The position numbers were made by a program, and so were the translations under genes. A stretch of DNA of 25,315 nucleotides. Source: Candidatus Egerieicola pullicola (GTDB taxonomy: Bacteria > Bacillota > Clostridia > Oscillospirales > Ruminococcaceae). The DNA lies in the NCBI GenBank assembly GCA_018712465.1, contig DVGY01000058.1, forward strand, positions 1 through 25,315, read 5' to 3'. Below are positions 8,887 through 17,068 of the stretch, piece after piece (within the stretch, counting starts at the first letter, position 1; the number at the start of each line of letters is the position of its first letter). A model generated the notes under the pieces. It worked only from the letters and a program-made list of their open reading frames with translations. It did no database searches and was not told the origin of the DNA.

Positions 8887-9168
8887 TTACTTGCCATTGT
8901 TAGTGGTCTTGGAGCCGGCATGACCCTTGTAGGTACGAGTGGGAGCAAATTCACCCAGCTTGTGACCTACCATGTCCTCGGTGACATAGACCGGAACGTG
9001 TTTGCGTCCGTCATGGACGGCGAATGTGTGTCCCACGAAATCAGGGAAGATGGTGGAGGAACGGCTCCAGGTCTTGAGAACTCTCTTTTCGCCCTTTTCG
9101 TTCATCTCCATAACTCTCTTTAACAGGACCGGCTGTACAAAAGGTCCCTTCTTTACGCTTCTGCCCAT
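8887..9168 (-). CDS. rpsS: Ribosomal protein S19 (uS19)
   Basis: Small-subunit head protein at the contact with the large subunit. It opens [20 protein letters not shown] and includes [40 protein letters not shown] and [11 protein letters not shown], matching the family over its full 93 residues. The gap to rplV is 19 nt. Confidence 0.99.
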   Translation of the reverse strand: MGRSVKKGPFVQPVLLKRVMEMNEKGEKRVLKTWSRSSTIFPDFVGHTFAVHDGRKHVPVYVTEDMVGHKLGEFAPTRTYKGHAGSKTTNNGK

Positions 9169-9189
9169 TGATCATCTTCCTCCTTTCAA

Positions 9190-10023
9190 TTACTTGGCGT
9201 TTCTACGCTTGACAATGAACTTGTCGGAACGATGATGCTTGGCTCTGGTCTTGTAACCCAAGGTGGGCTTGCCCCAAGGAGTTACAGGGCCGGGACGGCC
9301 AACCGGGCTCTTGCCTTCGCCGCCGCCGTGGGGGTGGTCGCAGGGGTTCATAACGGAACCACGCACGGTGGGTCTCCAACCCATGTGACGCTTCCGGCCG
9401 GCTTTGCCGTAGTTCACGTTTTCGTGATCCACGTTGCCAACCTGGCCAACGGTAGCATAGCAAGCCACCGGAACGTTTCTCAATTCGCCGCTGGGCAGAC
9501 GGATCAGCGCATAGTTGCCTTCACGAGCCATGAGCTGAGCCATGTTGCCGGCAGCACGCACCAACTGAGCGCCCTTACCGGGATACAGCTCTACGTTGTG
9601 GATAAAGGTACCAACCGGGATAGCGGTGAGGGGCAGAGCGTTGCCGGGTTTGATGTCGGCGTGTTCGCCGCTGCTCACCACGTCCCCAACCTTCAGGCCG
9701 TTGGGAGCGATGATGTATCTCTTCTCCCCATCTTCATACTGCAGCAGAGCAATATGAGCGGAACGGTTGGGGTCGTACTCCAGGCTGATGACGGTGGCGT
9801 TCATGCCAACCTTATCCCGCTTGAAGTCGATGATGCGGTATTTTCTACGGTTTCCGCCGCCGCGATGACGGACGGTGATCCGGCCATAGCTGTTGCGGCC
9901 GGAATTCTTCTTCAGAGGAGCCAGCAAGCTCCGTTCCGGACCGTTTTTGCTCAACTGGCTGTAATCGGTCACGGTCATACCCCGACGGCCGGGGGTAGTC
10001 GGCTTGTAAGACTTAATCGCCAT
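9190..10023 (-). CDS. rplB: Ribosomal protein L2 (uL2)
   Basis: Large-subunit protein required for subunit association and close to the peptidyl transferase centre. It shows [18 protein letters not shown], the RNA-binding body, and near the C-terminus the [18 protein letters not shown] signature that carries the conserved histidine of the active-centre loop. The 277-residue length is normal. It is preceded by a 91-nt gap with a stem-loop, listed separately. Confidence 0.99.
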   Translation of the reverse strand: MAIKSYKPTTPGRRGMTVTDYSQLSKNGPERSLLAPLKKNSGRNSYGRITVRHRGGGNRRKYRIIDFKRDKVGMNATVISLEYDPNRSAHIALLQYEDGEKRYIIAPNGLKVGDVVSSGEHADIKPGNALPLTAIPVGTFIHNVELYPGKGAQLVRAAGNMAQLMAREGNYALIRLPSGELRNVPVACYATVGQVGNVDHENVNYGKAGRKRHMGWRPTVRGSVMNPCDHPHGGGEGKSPVGRPGPVTPWGKPTLGYKTRAKHHRSDKFIVKRRNAK

Positions 10024-10053
10024 TACGATTCACTCTCCTTGATACGGTTTAGC

Positions 10054-10090
10054 GATCGCCGGCGCAGGAACAGGCGTCCTGTCAGCGATC
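10054..10090 (-). promoter_or_regulatory. Stem-loop in the rplW-rplB intergenic mRNA
   Basis: An outer stem GATCGC/GCGATC (10054-10059 with 10085-10090) encloses a perfect inner hairpin ACAGG-CGT-CCTGT (10070-10082). It sits in the 91-nt gap between the rplW stop and the rplB ribosome binding site. No T-run follows on the minus strand, so it is not an intrinsic terminator. Function unknown; mRNA stability or translation control of rplB are possibilities. Confidence 0.4.
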
Positions 10091-10114
10091 ATACATCACC
10101 TGGGGATTGGTTTA

Positions 10115-10408
10115 TTACAGCATGCCTTCGAAGAATTCGATGGTCTTGGATCCCTCAGTGAGGGTTACAATTGCCTTTTTCCAATCCGGCTGATAGCCCA
10201 TGGTCCGGCCCTGACGCTTCAGACGGCCGCGCATGGAAATGGTGTTTACCTTCGCCACTTTCACGCCGAACAGTTCTTCCACCGCTTTTGCGATTTCCAC
10301 TTTGTTGGCGTCATTGGCCACTTTGAAGGTGTATTTCTTCATCTGGATGTTTTCCATGCTGCGCTCGGTAATTACCGGCTTGAGGATAATGTCTTGTGCA
10401 GCTTTCAT
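10115..10408 (-). CDS. rplW: Ribosomal protein L23 (uL23)
   Basis: Exit-tunnel rim protein and docking site for trigger factor and signal recognition particle. It contains DIILKPVITERSMENIQMKK at the N-terminus, KVEIAKAVEELFGVKVAKVN in the centre and the KRQGRTMGYQPDWKKAIVTL block at the end. Length 97 residues. The ATG shares one base with the rplD stop (TAATG at 10408). Confidence 0.99.
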   Translation of the reverse strand: MKAAQDIILKPVITERSMENIQMKKYTFKVANDANKVEIAKAVEELFGVKVAKVNTISMRGRLKRQGRTMGYQPDWKKAIVTLTEGSKTIEFFEGML

Positions 10409-11031
10409 TATGCATACACCTCCTCGATTTTCTTCACGGCTTCCTTGGTGAGGATCAGGCTGCCGTGGTTGAGAATGTCATAAACATTCAGGGTGTTTAC
10501 CAGGGTGGTCTTGACGCCGGGAATGTTGGCGGCGCTCTTGATCACTTTCTGATCCACCTCGGGCATTACAATCAAAGCCTTCTTTTCAGCATTGATAGCG
10601 CCCAGCATTTTGACCATCTCTTTGGTCTTGTACTCATCCATGGTGATGTTGTCCAGCACCAGCAGGGTGTTGTCCAGCACCTTGGAGGACAGCGCACTCT
10701 TCATCGCCAGACGGCGCACCTTTTTATTTAAGGTGTAGCGGTAGCTTCTGGGTTTGGGTCCCAGAGCGATGCCGCCGTGAGTCCATTGGGGAGCCCGGAT
10801 GGAGCCCTGTCTTGCATGACCGGTTCCTTTTTGTCTCCAGGGCTTCTTGCCGCCGCCCCGCACTTCAGTACGGGTCAGGGTGGACTGAGTGCCTTGACGC
10901 TGATTGGCCAGGTAGTTGACCACCACAGCGTGCATAACTGCTTCGTTGGGAGCAACGCCAAACACAGCTTCATTCAGTTCCAGATCTTCCAGCTTCTTGC
11001 CGGTCATATCCATTACCTGTACAGTAGGCAT
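10408..11031 (-). CDS. rplD: Ribosomal protein L4 (uL4)
   Basis: Large-subunit protein with a loop reaching into the exit tunnel. In E. coli L4 also represses its own S10 operon by transcription attenuation and translation block in the leader. The loop region [20 protein letters not shown], the [19 protein letters not shown] block and [17 protein letters not shown] are visible. The 207-residue length is normal. Whether L4 acts on the leader at 12067-12393 here is unknown. Confidence 0.99.
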   Translation of the reverse strand: MPTVQVMDMTGKKLEDLELNEAVFGVAPNEAVMHAVVVNYLANQRQGTQSTLTRTEVRGGGKKPWRQKGTGHARQGSIRAPQWTHGGIALGPKPRSYRYTLNKKVRRLAMKSALSSKVLDNTLLVLDNITMDEYKTKEMVKMLGAINAEKKALIVMPEVDQKVIKSAANIPGVKTTLVNTLNVYDILNHGSLILTKEAVKKIEEVYA

Positions 11032-11048
11032 CTTGCTTCCTCCTTCCC

Positions 11049-11684
11049 TTACGCTTTCTTCACGCTGTTAATAATGGTGACAATGCCCTTTTTCGGACCG
11101 GGAATGGCACCCTTCACAGCGATCAGGTTGTTTTCTGCATCGATCTTGACCACGGTCAAGTTCTGTACCGTCACCTTTTCGGCACCCATCTGACCAGGCA
11201 TCTTCTTACCTTTGAAGATCCGGGAAGGGGTGGAGCAGGCGCCCATAGAACCGGACTGCCGGGCAACCGGGCCGGTACCGTGGGTCTCTTTCAGACGGTG
11301 GCTGTTGTAGCGCTTAATCACGCCGGCGAAACCTTTACCTTTGCTGATGCCGCTGACGTCCACATAGTCGCCAGTTTCAAACACATCAGCCTTGATGATG
11401 TCGCCTACATTCAGAGCAGCGCAGTCATCCATCCGAAACTCCTTCAGGTGTTTCTTAGGAGCAACGTCGCCCTTGGCAAAGTGACCCTTCATGGGCTTGT
11501 TTACCCGGTTGGGTTTCAGATCGCCGTAGCCCATCTGAACAGCTTCATAGCCGTCGGTTTCCATGGTCTTCTTCTGTACCACCACGCAGGGACCTGCTTC
11601 AATGACGGTAACAGGAGTGACCTTACCGGTTTCGTCAAAAATCTGCGTCATGCCGATTTTCTTGCCGATAATCGCTTTTTTCAT
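11049..11684 (-). CDS. rplC: Ribosomal protein L3 (uL3)
   Basis: Early-assembly large-subunit protein that approaches the peptidyl transferase centre. The 211 residues start [20 protein letters not shown] and contain [33 protein letters not shown] and the signature [20 protein letters not shown]. Standard second gene of the operon; an AAGGAGG site precedes ATG 11684. Confidence 0.99.
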   Translation of the reverse strand: MKKAIIGKKIGMTQIFDETGKVTPVTVIEAGPCVVVQKKTMETDGYEAVQMGYGDLKPNRVNKPMKGHFAKGDVAPKKHLKEFRMDDCAALNVGDIIKADVFETGDYVDVSGISKGKGFAGVIKRYNSHRLKETHGTGPVARQSGSMGACSTPSRIFKGKKMPGQMGAEKVTVQNLTVVKIDAENNLIAVKGAIPGPKKGIVTIINSVKKA

Positions 11685-11710
11685 TTACTTTGTCCTCCTT
11701 ACGGTTATTG

Positions 11711-11725
11711 GTTGGCATTGCCAAC
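11711..11725. repeat. Short perfect inverted repeat between rpsJ and rplC
   Basis: GTTGGC-ATT-GCCAAC is a perfect 6-bp stem with a 3-nt loop, in the 70-nt gap between the rpsJ stop and the rplC ribosome binding site. It could form a small hairpin about 15 nt before that site. No T-run follows on the coding strand. Function unknown. Confidence 0.4.
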
Positions 11726-11754
11726 ATGACCCTGTGACGCTTCCTTTGTGGAAA

Positions 11755-12066
11755 TCAGAGTTTGATTTCAAAGTCCACGCCGGCAGGAAGTTCCAGACCC
11801 TGAAGCGCTTCGATGGTCCGGTCGCTGGGCCGGATGATGTCGATCAGACGCTTGTGAGTCCGCATCTCAAACTGTTCCCGGCTGTCCTTGTATTTGTGAA
11901 CAGCACGCAGGATGGTGACCACTTCTTTCTGGGTGGGCAGCGGAACAGGTCCGCTTACCGCAGCGCCGGTCTTCTTGGCGGTTTCCACAATCTTGGCCGC
12001 AGCTGCGTCCACCAGAGTGTGATCATAACCTTTCAGTCTGATTCTGATTTTTTCTTTGACTGCCAC
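11755..12066 (-). CDS. rpsJ: Ribosomal protein S10 (uS10)
   Basis: Small-subunit head protein; in other bacteria it also acts as NusE in transcription antitermination. The 103 residues read [20 protein letters not shown] after the start, then [35 protein letters not shown] and GVDFEIKL. The start is GTG at 12066: AAGGAGG lies 8 nt upstream of it, and it gives the family length, whereas the longer open frame to 12105 would begin upstream of that site. First gene of the superoperon. Confidence 0.98.
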   Translation of the reverse strand: MAVKEKIRIRLKGYDHTLVDAAAAKIVETAKKTGAAVSGPVPLPTQKEVVTILRAVHKYKDSREQFEMRTHKRLIDIIRPSDRTIEALQGLELPAGVDFEIKL

Positions 12067-12124
12067 GTCAGTTTCCTCCTTAAAGTAATTTTTTGGGGGA
12101 ACCATAATTTTTGAACACGCAGCC

Positions 12125-12144
12125 GGGTGTTTCTTGCCACACCC
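12125..12144 (-). promoter_or_regulatory. Hairpin between leader terminator and rpsJ
   Basis: GGGTGT pairs perfectly with ACACCC across an 8-nt loop. It lies just downstream of the leader terminator T-run and about 55 nt before the rpsJ start. No T-run follows, so it is not a second terminator. It may protect the 5' end of the read-through mRNA or take part in leader folding. Confidence 0.4.
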
Positions 12145-12146
12145 TG

Positions 12147-12180
12147 AAAAAAATACCGAAAACGCAAGTTTTTTCGGTAC
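12147..12180 (-). terminator. Intrinsic terminator inside the S10 leader
   Basis: On the minus strand GTACCGAAAA pairs with TTTTCGGTAT (10 bp, one G-U) across an 8-nt loop and runs into seven T residues. It stands downstream of the S10 promoter and upstream of rpsJ, so transcription must read through it to express the operon. This is the arrangement of an attenuator. A smaller stem TTTTGG/CCGAAA with a 4-nt loop (12172-12187) would disrupt its 5' arm and could act as antiterminator. Confidence 0.7.
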
Positions 12181-12399
12181 GCCAAAACGGCACTCCCCAA
12201 AGCGTTATGGCAATCACATCTGCCCCTTGCCGGTTGGGATCGGCTTGGCAGGGATATTGCTGGCCTGGTTGCTGCCTGTTCAAAATTGGTCGCCCGGTTT
12301 AAAATCGGACATACTCCACGGAAACACCGGCCTCTGCCCTTGGGGACAGGGCCGCAACCTCCCGCTTCATCGCATATCAGTCGCAGTCGCGCAAGTGTT

Positions 12400-12428
12400 A
12401 TTTTACCATATTCCTGCAAGCATTTCAA
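12400..12428 (-). promoter_or_regulatory. Sigma-A promoter of the S10-spc operon
   Basis: On the minus strand TTGAAA (-35, 12423-12428) and TAAAAT (-10, 12400-12405) are separated by exactly 17 bp, each one mismatch from consensus. The predicted start is near 12393. No gene lies between this site and rpsJ. The 170 bp between it and the acpP terminator are AT-rich and hold no gene I can support. Confidence 0.75.
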
Positions 12429-12575
12429 TAGTATGCTTTTCCTTTTTCTACCGGTTTATGCAGAGAACTTTCCCCTCCCTTTTCATTTGGTTTTGTAACA
12501 ACTGCACAAAGGAGGGTGAAATTTTTACAATATGTATTTTTCGCAGAGAATATCACAGCATAATCCAGAATAGGC

Positions 12576-12611
12576 AAAAAAAGAAAGCCCTGCCGAAACA
12601 GAGCTCTCTTT
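12576..12611 (-). terminator. Intrinsic terminator of the fab/acc operon
   Basis: Directly after the acpP stop, a 13-bp stem (12599-12611 pairing with 12580-12592, two G-U pairs) with a 6-nt loop is followed by a run of seven T on the minus strand. It separates the fatty-acid operon from the S10 promoter. Confidence 0.85.
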
Positions 12612-12620
12612 ATTTCATCA

Positions 12621-12848
12621 TTAGGCGTTGTCTTCCACGTATTTCACGATGTCGCCAACAGTCTTGATGTTTTCCACCTGATCATCGGGAATTTCAATGT
12701 CGAAAGCCTCTTCCAGAGACATGACCAAGTCCACAACATCCAGGGAGTCAGCACCCAGGTCGTCAAAAATGGAAGCGTCCATGGTTACCTTGTCTTCGTC
12801 CACGTCCAGCTGATCGATCAGGATCGCTTTTACCTTGTCGAAAGTCAT
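12621..12848 (-). CDS. acpP: Acyl carrier protein
   Basis: Carries growing acyl chains on a phosphopantetheine arm. The 75-residue acidic protein has the attachment motif GADSLD with Ser35, preceded by DASIFDDL and followed by [16 protein letters not shown], which is typical of housekeeping ACP. It is the last gene of the operon, after accA, whereas many Clostridia place it right after fabH. It has an AAGGAGG site before ATG 12848 and a terminator behind it. Confidence 0.98.
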   Translation of the reverse strand: MTFDKVKAILIDQLDVDEDKVTMDASIFDDLGADSLDVVDLVMSLEEAFDIEIPDDQVENIKTVGDIVKYVEDNA

Positions 12849-12911
12849 GTGAGTTTTCCTCCTTAATATTTCTATTTGGGTTTATATCAACAGAGCGGGG
12901 CCCTGTTCATA

Positions 12912-13709
12912 TCATTCATTAAAGTCGCCGACTTTTCTGAACTTATTATAGCGATTTGCCAGCAACTTTTCAATAGGTACTTGAGATAATTTTTTCACAG
13001 CACCTACCAAATATTCCTGCAGATTTTCGGCCATTTGCACAGGATTGTTGTGCGCACCGCCAACCGGCTCGGAAATAATGGTGTCTGCCACATCCAGCAT
13101 CTTCAGATCATCCGCAGTGATCTTCAGCGCTTCAGCAGCATCTTTTTCCCGTGCGGGATCTTTCCAAAGAATGCTGGCAGCACCGCGAGGAGAAATCACT
13201 GAGTATACGGCGTTTTCCAGCATCGCCAATTCATCGCAGATGCTTAAAGCAAGTGCGCCGCCGCTTCCGCCTTCGCCCAACACCACGGTAATAATGGGAG
13301 TGGGCAGCGTGATCAACTCATATAGATTCCGGGCAATGGCTTCGCCCTGGCCACGTTCTTCCGCCTCCACGCCGCAGTAAGCGCCGGGGGTGTCTACAAA
13401 GCAGATCACCGGACGGCCGAATTTTGCAGCCTGTTTGGCCAACCGGAGGGCTTTGCGGTATCCTTCCGGATGAGGCATCGCAAAGTTGCTCTTCTGATTT
13501 TCTTCAAAGTTCCGCCCTTTGACTTCTGCAATCACCGTCACCGGTGTACCTTTCAGGTGGGCAATTCCCGCCATGATTGCTGCATCGTCACCGTAGTAGC
13601 GGTCGCCGTGCATTTCATAAAAATCGGTAAAGATGGCCGGAATATAATCCAGCACTGTGGGCCGGTCCTTATGACGGATAATTTCCATTTTGTTCCATGC
13701 GTTGCTCAT
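12912..13709 (-). CDS. accA: Acetyl-CoA carboxylase carboxyltransferase, alpha subunit
   Basis: With AccD forms the carboxyltransferase that moves CO2 from biotin to acetyl-CoA, giving malonyl-CoA. Crotonase-fold motifs are visible: HGDRYYGDDAAIMAGIA near 34-50, AMPHPEGYRKALRL, FVDTPGAYCGVEAEERGQGE at about 104-123 and VLGEGGSGGALAL near 143-155. At 265 residues it is shorter than the about 319 of E. coli, lacking part of the N-terminal extension, which is usual in Clostridia. The ATG shares one base with the accD stop (TGATG). Confidence 0.97.
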   Translation of the reverse strand: MSNAWNKMEIIRHKDRPTVLDYIPAIFTDFYEMHGDRYYGDDAAIMAGIAHLKGTPVTVIAEVKGRNFEENQKSNFAMPHPEGYRKALRLAKQAAKFGRPVICFVDTPGAYCGVEAEERGQGEAIARNLYELITLPTPIITVVLGEGGSGGALALSICDELAMLENAVYSVISPRGAASILWKDPAREKDAAEALKITADDLKMLDVADTIISEPVGGAHNNPVQMAENLQEYLVGAVKKLSQVPIEKLLANRYNKFRKVGDFNE

Positions 13710-14581
13710 CAGGCCGTCTCCCCCTTATATCCGTGGAGCCGCAGCAGTTTGGACAAGGTACGGCGCATATTTTTCCGTTCCACGATCATGTCCACAAAGC
13801 CATGCTGCAACAAAAATTCTGCCGACTGGAAATCATCGGGCAACCGCTGCCGGATGGTTCCTTCTATCACCCGCCGTCCGGCAAAGCCGATCAGCACTTT
13901 GGGTTCCGCAATAATGATGTCGCCCAAAGAAGCAAAGCTGGCGGTGACACCGCCGGTGGTGGGGTCGGTCAAAACGGTAATATAAAGAAGTCCTGCGTCG
14001 CTGTGCTTCTTCACCGCTGCACTGGTTTTCGCCATCTGCATCAGGGACAAGATCCCCTCCTGCATCCGGGCTCCGCCGGAAGCGGTAAACAGAATCACCG
14101 GCAGACGTTTTTCGGTGGCCCGCTCGAAAGCTCTGGCGATCTTTTCGCCCACCACGCTGCCCATGCTGGCCATCATGAAATGAGAGTCCATTACGCCGAT
14201 GACACAAGGCTTGGTCTTGATGGTGCATTCTCCGGTGATGATAGCATCCTTCAATCCGGTCTTTTCCTGCAAAGACTCCACTTTTTCTTCATAACCTTCA
14301 AAGTCAATGGGGTTTTTGCTGGTCATAGTTGCATCGTACTCCACTAAGGAGTCCTTGTCAATGGTGATTTTCAGCCGCTCCCGGGCGGTGAGCCGCGCAT
14401 GGTAGTTGCAGTTGGAGCAAACCTTGCTGGCACCCAGAAAATCATCCATAAACATGACGTTGCCGCAACGGGGACACTTAAACATCAAATCCTGGGGAAT
14501 GGCGACCTTGCTGCTTTTTCGATCTGCAGCCGAATCCGCTTCAAAGCGGGATTTTACTGTTTTAAATAAATCCTCTAACAA
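13709..14581 (-). CDS. accD: Acetyl-CoA carboxylase carboxyltransferase, beta subunit
   Basis: Partner of AccA in the carboxyltransferase. The N-terminal zinc ribbon has CPRCG (Cys36, Cys39) and CSNCNYH (Cys55, Cys58). The crotonase core follows with [40 protein letters not shown] and [12 protein letters not shown]. The start is a TTG at 14581 with AAGGAGG 8 nt upstream; 290 residues is the family length. A possible internal promoter lies in the 109-nt gap upstream. Confidence 0.97.
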   Translation of the reverse strand: MLEDLFKTVKSRFEADSAADRKSSKVAIPQDLMFKCPRCGNVMFMDDFLGASKVCSNCNYHARLTARERLKITIDKDSLVEYDATMTSKNPIDFEGYEEKVESLQEKTGLKDAIITGECTIKTKPCVIGVMDSHFMMASMGSVVGEKIARAFERATEKRLPVILFTASGGARMQEGILSLMQMAKTSAAVKKHSDAGLLYITVLTDPTTGGVTASFASLGDIIIAEPKVLIGFAGRRVIEGTIRQRLPDDFQSAEFLLQHGFVDMIVERKNMRRTLSKLLRLHGYKGETA

Positions 14582-14619
14582 AACCGCTTCCTCCTTGCCG
14601 AATATCCAATCCTTCTCTT

Positions 14620-14648
14620 AGTGTACCCTATCTGATGGGGTTTGTCCA
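14620..14648 (-). promoter_or_regulatory. Possible internal promoter for accD-accA-acpP
   Basis: On the minus strand TGGACA (14643-14648) and TACACT (14620-14625) are separated by 17 bp. They lie in the 109-nt gap between accC and accD, the longest gap inside the operon. An A/T inverted repeat (AAAAAATT-CA-AATTTTTT, 14651-14668) sits directly upstream of the -35 and could act as an UP element. Prediction only. Confidence 0.45.
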
Positions 14649-14690
14649 GTAAAAAATTCAAATTTTTTGTCCAAAGCCCCAAAATCATTC

Positions 14691-16043
14691 TCAATAATCC
14701 AACAAGTCTTTCCGGCGATCCAGATAACTATTGTCGATCCGGCCTTCCACAAAAGCTTCGTCACGGAGAATGGCCAGATGATAGTCAATGTTGGTGTCCA
14801 CACCTTCCACCAAGAATTCTGCCAATGCGGACTTCATCTTCCGAATGGCGGCGTCTCGGTTGTGGGCGTGCACAATCAACTTGGCAATCATGCTGTCATA
14901 ATAGGGGGAGATTTCACAGCCCTGGTAGGCGGCGCTGTCGATCCGCACGCCAGGTCCGCCGGGGAGGTTCAACGCCGTAATCCGGCCGGGACTGGGCAGG
15001 AACCCTTTCTTGGGGTTTTCTGCATTGATCCGGCACTCAATGGCGTGACCGGTGACATGGATGTCCTCCTGACGGAACGCCAGAGGCAATCCAGCAGCGA
15101 TCCGGATCTGTTCCTTGACGATGTCCACTCCAGTAACGGTTTCGGTCACCGGGTGTTCCACCTGGATCCGGGTGTTCATCTCCATAAAATAGAAATCGTT
15201 GTTGACATCCAGCAAGAATTCCACAGTGCCGGCATTTTCGTAGCCGCTGGCCTTGGCTGCCAATACGGCGGCATGGCCCATCTTTTCCCGAAGTTCGGGG
15301 GTCATTACCGGACAAGGAGATTCTTCCAGCACCTTCTGGTGACGGCGCTGCACCGAGCAATCCCGTTCGCCCAGATGGATCACATTGCCATGGCTGTCCG
15401 CCAAAAGCTGCACTTCCACGTGCCGAGGATTGACGATGAACTTTTCCAGATACAAGCCGGGATTGCCGAAGAAGTTTTTCGCTTCCTCTGCGGCAGTGGC
15501 CATGGCTTCTTCCATGTCCTCTTCTTTGGCAACGTAACGGATACCCCGTCCGCCGCCGCCGGCGCTGGCCTTCACCATCACCGGATAGCCGATCTTTCTG
15601 GCAATCTCCTTGGCCTGCTCCACGCTTTCCAACTCTCCGTCGGATCCGGGGATCACCGGAACACCGGCGCGCTTCATGGTTTCCTTGGCTTCCGCCTTAT
15701 CCCCCATCAGGTCGATGGATTCATGGCGGGGACCAATAAACTTAATGCCGCACTTTTCACAAGCCTGACAGAACTTGCTGCTTTCACTTAAAAATCCAAA
15801 ACCGGGATGAATCGCCTCGGCGTTGGTGATGCTGCACGCCGACAGAATGGCGGGAATGTTCAGATAGCTGTCCTTGGTGGCAGCAGGGCCGATACACACC
15901 GCTTCGTTGGCCAGCTGCACATGCAGGGCGTTCTTATCGGCAGTGGAATACACCGCTACCGTCCGGATGCCCATTTCACGGCAAGCCCGGATGATCCGCA
16001 CCGCAATTTCGCCCCGGTTTGCAATCAAAACCTTATTAAACAT
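14691..16043 (-). CDS. accC: Biotin carboxylase subunit of acetyl-CoA carboxylase
   Basis: ATP-dependent carboxylation of the biotin on AccB. The 450-residue ATP-grasp enzyme begins [20 protein letters not shown]. It shows the glycine-rich loop [13 protein letters not shown] starting at Lys158, and [14 protein letters not shown] with Glu288, Asn290, Arg292 and Glu296, which align with the E. coli catalytic residues at nearly identical numbers. It follows fabZ by 27 nt. Confidence 0.98.
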   Translation of the reverse strand: MFNKVLIANRGEIAVRIIRACREMGIRTVAVYSTADKNALHVQLANEAVCIGPAATKDSYLNIPAILSACSITNAEAIHPGFGFLSESSKFCQACEKCGIKFIGPRHESIDLMGDKAEAKETMKRAGVPVIPGSDGELESVEQAKEIARKIGYPVMVKASAGGGGRGIRYVAKEEDMEEAMATAAEEAKNFFGNPGLYLEKFIVNPRHVEVQLLADSHGNVIHLGERDCSVQRRHQKVLEESPCPVMTPELREKMGHAAVLAAKASGYENAGTVEFLLDVNNDFYFMEMNTRIQVEHPVTETVTGVDIVKEQIRIAAGLPLAFRQEDIHVTGHAIECRINAENPKKGFLPSPGRITALNLPGGPGVRIDSAAYQGCEISPYYDSMIAKLIVHAHNRDAAIRKMKSALAEFLVEGVDTNIDYHLAILRDEAFVEGRIDNSYLDRRKDLLDY

Positions 16044-16070
16044 TGCGCTGAAACCTTCTTTCCGGTTGAC

Positions 16071-16505
16071 TCAGTTGCCCAATGCAAAGCTAATTTCCGC
16101 CACAACCACTTTTTTGCCGTCCTGGTTGGTGGCCACTGCTTTGCCGAATCCAATGGAACCCCGCCACCGTTCCATGGTGACTTCCAGGGTCAAGGTATCG
16201 CCGGGCAGAACCATGCCCTTAAAGCGGGCCTTATCAATACCGGCAAAGAAGCCGATTTTCCCCTTGTTTTCCGGCAGAGACAGGGCGCATACGCAGCCCG
16301 CCTGAGCCAGCATTTCAATCATCAGCACGCCGGGGGTAACCGGTTTCTGAGGGAAGTGTCCTTTAAACCAGAACTCATCTTCCTTCATGTGCTTCTTGGC
16401 GACTACCCGCACGCCGGGTTCCAGCTCTTCTACTTCATCAATCAGCAGAAAGGGATCGCGGTGGGGAATGATTTCTTTAATCTGTTCTTGATTCAACAGA
16501 GCCAT
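16071..16505 (-). CDS. fabZ: 3-hydroxyacyl-ACP dehydratase FabZ
   Basis: Dehydrates 3-hydroxyacyl-ACP to trans-2-enoyl-ACP. The hot-dog fold protein of 144 residues carries IIPHRDPFLLIDEV near 12-25 and the catalytic helix GHFPQKPVTPGVLMIEMLAQ with His50 and Glu64. It lies between accB and accC, an order conserved in Clostridia and lactic acid bacteria. The gaps on both sides are short. Confidence 0.98.
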   Translation of the reverse strand: MALLNQEQIKEIIPHRDPFLLIDEVEELEPGVRVVAKKHMKEDEFWFKGHFPQKPVTPGVLMIEMLAQAGCVCALSLPENKGKIGFFAGIDKARFKGMVLPGDTLTLEVTMERWRGSIGFGKAVATNQDGKKVVVAEISFALGN

Positions 16506-16520
16506 AATCCTTCCTCCTTC

Positions 16521-17027
16521 TTACACAATGGTGAGGATGGGCTGACCGTATTCCACCGGATCGCCGTTCTTCACAAAGATCTTGCCAATGGTGCCGTCCA
16601 TCTCGCTCTTGATCTCGTTCATGACCTTCATGGCTTCGATGATATACAGCACATCGCCCTTGCTCACAGCCTGACCGGGCTTTACAAAAGGCGGTTTATC
16701 CGGGCCGGCGGCGGCATAGTAAGTTCCCACTGTGGGAGCGGTCACCACAGTGCCTTCCTCTTCTTTGGGAACTTCTTCCTTCTTAGCGTCTTCGCTGTCA
16801 TCCGCAGCAACGGCGGCAGGAGCAGCGGCAGCTACGGGAGCAGCCGCAATGGGAGCAGCGCTGACCACCGGAGTGGTGGGAGCCATTACCACGTTTTCCA
16901 CCGTCTTCTTGGCCTTCTTAGCGGAGAGCTTTAAGGTGTAGCCTTCGTCTTCCACTTCCAGCTCACCCAAACCGGTCTGCTGCATCTTATCCATTAAATC
17001 TTTGATTTCCTTCACAGAGAACCCCAT
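16521..17027 (-). CDS. accB: Biotin carboxyl carrier protein of acetyl-CoA carboxylase
   Basis: Carries the biotin shuttled between AccC and AccA/AccD. An N-terminal helix region (1-40) is followed by an alanine/proline-rich flexible linker (about 48-75), an acidic-basic stretch, and the C-terminal biotinyl domain with EAMKVMNEI, in which Lys134 is the biotin site. The 168-residue length and the position after fabF are typical. Confidence 0.98.
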   Translation of the reverse strand: MGFSVKEIKDLMDKMQQTGLGELEVEDEGYTLKLSAKKAKKTVENVVMAPTTPVVSAAPIAAAPVAAAAPAAVAADDSEDAKKEEVPKEEEGTVVTAPTVGTYYAAAGPDKPPFVKPGQAVSKGDVLYIIEAMKVMNEIKSEMDGTIGKIFVKNGDPVEYGQPILTIV

Positions 17028-17068
17028 GATCTTTCCATCCTTTCTTTTCAGATCCGATCAGGCTGCCA

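Larger units (their letters stand above)
12067..12393 (-). promoter_or_regulatory. Long structured leader of the S10 operon, candidate attenuator
   Basis: About 330 nt between the predicted transcription start (near 12393) and rpsJ. The region 12185-12395 is clearly more GC-rich than the AT-rich DNA just upstream of the promoter, and it folds readily. Examples are GGCC-CTG-CCC pairing with GGG-CAG-GGCC (12329-12353), an intrinsic terminator (12147-12180), a competing smaller hairpin (12172-12187) and GGGTGT/ACACCC (12125-12144) downstream. Small open frames inside lack ribosome binding sites. Regulation by a ribosomal protein is inferred by analogy to L4 control in E. coli. Confidence 0.6.

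Noticed and set aside
8868..8954. N-terminal extension of rplV into rpsS
   Set aside because: The extension has no ribosome binding site, while ATG 8867 has a strong one and gives the normal L22 length.
12299..12370. Possible 23-codon leader peptide starting at ATG 12370
   Set aside because: No Shine-Dalgarno sequence upstream and no run of regulatory codons, so a peptide-based attenuator is not supported.
12033..12428. 131-residue minus-strand frame through the S10 leader
   Set aside because: No ribosome binding site. It begins upstream of the predicted transcription start, contains the leader terminator and the rpsJ ribosome binding site, and has no family resemblance.
12497..12582. Small plus-strand peptide after an AAAGGAGGG motif
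   Set aside because: The nearest ATG is too far from the motif and the nearest GTG too close. The frames are 13-16 codons with no resemblance to known proteins.
14667..15791. 374-residue plus-strand frame opposite accC
   Set aside because: Shadow of accC; histidine- and glycine-rich composition typical of a reverse reading, with no recognisable domain.
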